A stretch of DNA of 23,677 bases, taken from assembly GCA_905209765.1 (NCBI GenBank), contig CAJLUE010000025.1, positions 1-23,677 on the forward strand. The letters are read 5' to 3'. Shown here one piece after another: positions 22,126 through 23,677 of the stretch. The notes beneath the pieces are model-generated. The model saw only the letters and a list, made by a program, of their open reading frames with translations, did not search any database and had not been told where the DNA came from. Position 1 is the stretch's first letter, and each line of letters starts with the position of its first letter. The DNA comes from an uncultured Collinsella sp. (GTDB lineage: Bacteria; Actinomycetota; Coriobacteriia; Coriobacteriales; Coriobacteriaceae). Made by a program: the position numbers and the translations under genes.

Positions 22126-23106
22126 CTAGACATTCATAAGTTGATGGCCGAGTTTGAGCGTCTTGAGACCGCTCTCCCCCTCCACGCCATCGAGCGTGTT
22201 GAGCAACATATTGGTCGCCTCGACGCCACTGGTCAGGTAGCCATAATGCACGGTGGGAATGCCGCCCGTCAGCGCGCGCAAAAACGCGTTGTCGCCAAAA
22301 CCACTCACGCGGTGTATACCCTCGCCCATGCCGCGAACCTCATCGATGGCACGAAGTGCGCCCGCCGCCATGGTGTCAGTCGCGCAGGCGATAAACGAAA
22401 CATCGGGAGCGACAGAAAGCAGCTCACGCGCCGCACTATAGCCCGAGTCGAGCGTAAACGAGCCCAGGCGAATCAAGGCGGCATCGAGCGGGTTGCCCGC
22501 GGCGCGCAATCCGGCCTCAAAACCGCGACGGCGGTCATAACCGGCCGCGCGGTCTTCTTCAGTAACTCCAATGTAGGCGATCTTGCCATCTACCCGACCC
22601 GCGAGCGCCTGGCCCAGCTCAAAGGCAGCCTCGTAATCGTCATGGTAGACGCAAGCCGCGCCCTCGACGTTTTGGCCGATCAGCACAATGGGCACACGGC
22701 AAGACGCAATGGCCGCACGATGCTCGTCGGTGATCATAGTTGCCACCAGCACAATGCCATCAACTGGGTGGTTTTGGAATAAATCGAGGTATTCGAGCTC
22801 ACGTTCGGCCACGTTGTCAGTATTCGCGAGCAGCATCTGGTAGCCACGGCGACCGAGCACCTGGCCAATACCGGCGGTAATGCGGCTCACAGATTCCGAG
22901 TTGATCTTTGGCACAATGACGCCGATGAGCTTGGTGGAGCCGGTGCGAAGCGCGCGAGCCTGGTTGGAGCGGACGTAACCGGTCAGCTCAATCGCCTGCT
23001 TAATGCGCTCGGCCTTATCCGCCGAGATATATCCACCGTTGAGGTAGCGCGAGACGGCGGCGCTCGAAACGCCGGCCAGCTCGGCCACATCTTTCATCTT
23101 TACCAC
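22126..23106 (-). CDS. scrR: LacI-family transcriptional repressor of the sucrose genes
   Basis: The 326-residue protein has the LacI helix-turn-helix and hinge (MKDVAELAGVSSAAVSRYLNGGYISADKAERIKQAIELTGYVRSNQARALRTG). A periplasmic-binding-protein-like sugar domain follows (IGVIVPKINSESVSRITAGIGQVLGRRGYQMLLANTDN, NHPVDGIVLVATMI, IAYIGVTEED, GFGDNAFL). The natural start is GTG 23106, giving MVKMKDVAEL behind GGGGG; ATG 23097 is also possible, and the longer frame to 23187 is rejected because it crosses the promoter and operator. It lies 184 nt upstream of scrA on the same strand, with LacI-type operators in front of both genes. It most likely represses scrA and itself until sucrose or a phospho-sugar binds. 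The inducer is inference. Confidence 0.92.
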   Translation of the reverse strand: MVKMKDVAELAGVSSAAVSRYLNGGYISADKAERIKQAIELTGYVRSNQARALRTGSTKLIGVIVPKINSESVSRITAGIGQVLGRRGYQMLLANTDNVAERELEYLDLFQNHPVDGIVLVATMITDEHRAAIASCRVPIVLIGQNVEGAACVYHDDYEAAFELGQALAGRVDGKIAYIGVTEEDRAAGYDRRRGFEAGLRAAGNPLDAALIRLGSFTLDSGYSAARELLSVAPDVSFIACATDTMAAGALRAIDEVRGMGEGIHRVSGFGDNAFLRALTGGIPTVHYGYLTSGVEATNMLLNTLDGVEGESGLKTLKLGHQLMNV

Positions 23107-23121
23107 GAGCACCCCCGTCAT

Positions 23122-23143
23122 TGAAATCGCTTTCACCATAATA
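23122..23143 (-). promoter_or_regulatory. scrR promoter -10 with autoregulatory operator
   Basis: TGAAATCGCTTTCA (23122-23135) is a nearly perfect LacI-type palindrome (TGAAA-nCGn-TTTCA). A minus-strand -10 TATTAT lies at 23143-23138, with a weak -35. The operator spans the predicted start site, giving a leader of about 25 nt before GTG 23106. This supports autorepression by ScrR. Confidence 0.78.
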
Positions 23144-23181
23144 CCCGTGAAGACGGCCTGCGGACCAAATCGGCCCGCCCA

Positions 23182-23385
23182 GGTCAAGCAAACGTCAGCG
23201 AGCGCGCAGCTGCCGTGGCTATTATGTTCCGGCGTTCTAACGAACGCCGGACCGCTCGACGCTGCGCGGGCATCTGCCGGGCGACCTGCCGCTCAAACCG
23301 TCGCTCGCGTACATAAAGTACGCTTCGCTCCTCTTTCGCGGCACCTCGCCACGGCAGCTGCCCGCTCGCTGACGTTTGCTCGACC
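23182..23385. repeat. 204-nt element with 38-bp terminal inverted repeats (element D)
   Basis: The ends 23182-23219 and 23348-23385 are inverted copies matching at 36 of 38 positions (core AGCAAACGTCAGCGAGCG and GCAGCTGCCGTGGC). Inside are the perfect 10-bp hairpin TCCGGCGTTC-TAAC-GAACGCCGGA (23228-23251) and a 51-nt core (23287-23337) that matches the element B core in reverse orientation. That core carries GCGTAC-ATAAA-GTACGC. It contains no coding frame I would call. It lies in the 317-nt gap between scrR and the last gene. Confidence 0.9.
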
Positions 23386-23423
23386 AGGAGCGCCCCTGTT
23401 TGTGCAATCTGCTCGCTAGGGTT

Positions 23424-23677
23424 CTACCCGTGGTATTCGCCGTTGTACTGGATGAGCGTCAGGTCTTCCACGCCATCGAGCGCGCGAATGGCGTCCGCAT
23501 AAGGCATGTCAACGCCGTCCGAGAACACCTCCACAGCCATCTCCACCTTGTCGCCGCGCATGGTCTTGGACTTGACGGTGAACTTAGTGCGCCCAAATGC
23601 GCGCACGATATCATCACCGGCAGTCTGGCCCGTGTAGTGGATGACCATCATGTACACGCGCGCCTTGTCCTGGTGGC
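23424..23677 (-). CDS. 3' part of a gene for a protein with an ACT-like C-terminal domain (5' end outside the window)
   Basis: Only the last 84 residues are inside the window, and the frame is still open at the edge, so the start is not here. The visible part shows a beta-alpha-beta pattern: RVYMMVIHYTG, AGDDIVRAFGR, KFTVKSKTMRGDKVEMAVEVFSD, ADAIRALDGVEDLTLIQYNGEYHG. This resembles the ACT-like C-terminal domain found in DUF4956-type membrane proteins and some MgtC relatives. I could not verify the family, and the membrane part, if any, lies outside the window. It is on the same strand as the sucrose genes, separated from scrR by element D. Confidence 0.6.
   Translation of the reverse strand, partial: HQDKARVYMMVIHYTGQTAGDDIVRAFGRTKFTVKSKTMRGDKVEMAVEVFSDGVDMPYADAIRALDGVEDLTLIQYNGEYHG

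Noticed and set aside
1..23677. tRNA or rRNA genes, CRISPR arrays, transposase genes, prophage genes
   Set aside because: None seen: no cloverleaf with a TTCGA-type T-loop in an intergenic gap, no regularly spaced direct repeats, and no transposase or phage reading frame.

Overview
The window reads as a high-GC Actinomycetota chromosome segment, most likely from the class Coriobacteriia (Collinsella-like). This placement is inference from protein style, GC content and gene order; no database was searched. Almost every gene is on the minus strand. Two are on the plus strand: a small lipoprotein gene (12027-12599) and a small ModE/LysR-type HTH gene (17360-17704).

Region 1 (about 88-11764) is one long minus-strand information-processing block: rimP, nusA, infB, rbfA, nrnA, truB, ribF, dnaG, rpoD. 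Junctions are tight, with overlaps of 8, 4 and 8 nt at three of them, so ribosome maturation, transcription elongation, translation initiation, tRNA modification and flavin synthesis lead directly into primase and the primary sigma factor. The block starts with a good sigma70-type promoter (11736-11764). About 25 nt into the transcript lies an intrinsic-terminator-like hairpin with a U-run, ending just before the rimP ribosome binding site, which suggests attenuation of the whole operon. The usual ylxR gene between nusA and infB is absent. Instead NusA ends in a Cys/His tail that looks like a small zinc-binding motif.

Region 2 (about 12.0-17.7 kb) holds the lipoprotein gene, leuS, guaB and the small HTH regulator. 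The intergenic DNA here is unusual. The leuS leader is almost entirely a 119-nt imperfect palindrome, and the 3' side of guaB carries a 107-nt inverted-repeat element. The guaB/HTH intergenic region has overlapping divergent promoter candidates and a nested palindrome.

Region 3 (about 17.7-23.1 kb) begins with a 97-nt palindromic element between convergent genes. A gene follows for a shortened Cys/Met-metabolism PLP-fold protein whose catalytic Lys position is Arg, a likely pseudoenzyme. Next is a sucrose-use locus: scrB (GH32), scrA (PTS EIIBC) and scrR (LacI family). Two identical LacI-type operators precede scrA and a third lies in front of scrR, which explains substrate induction and autoregulation.

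Region 4 (about 23.1-23.7 kb) has a 204-nt element with 38-bp near-perfect terminal inverted repeats. It shares a roughly 50-nt core, in the opposite orientation, with the element after guaB. The window ends inside the 3' part of a gene for a protein with an ACT-like C-terminal domain. The four intergenic palindromic elements, two of them demonstrably related, are the most novel signal here.
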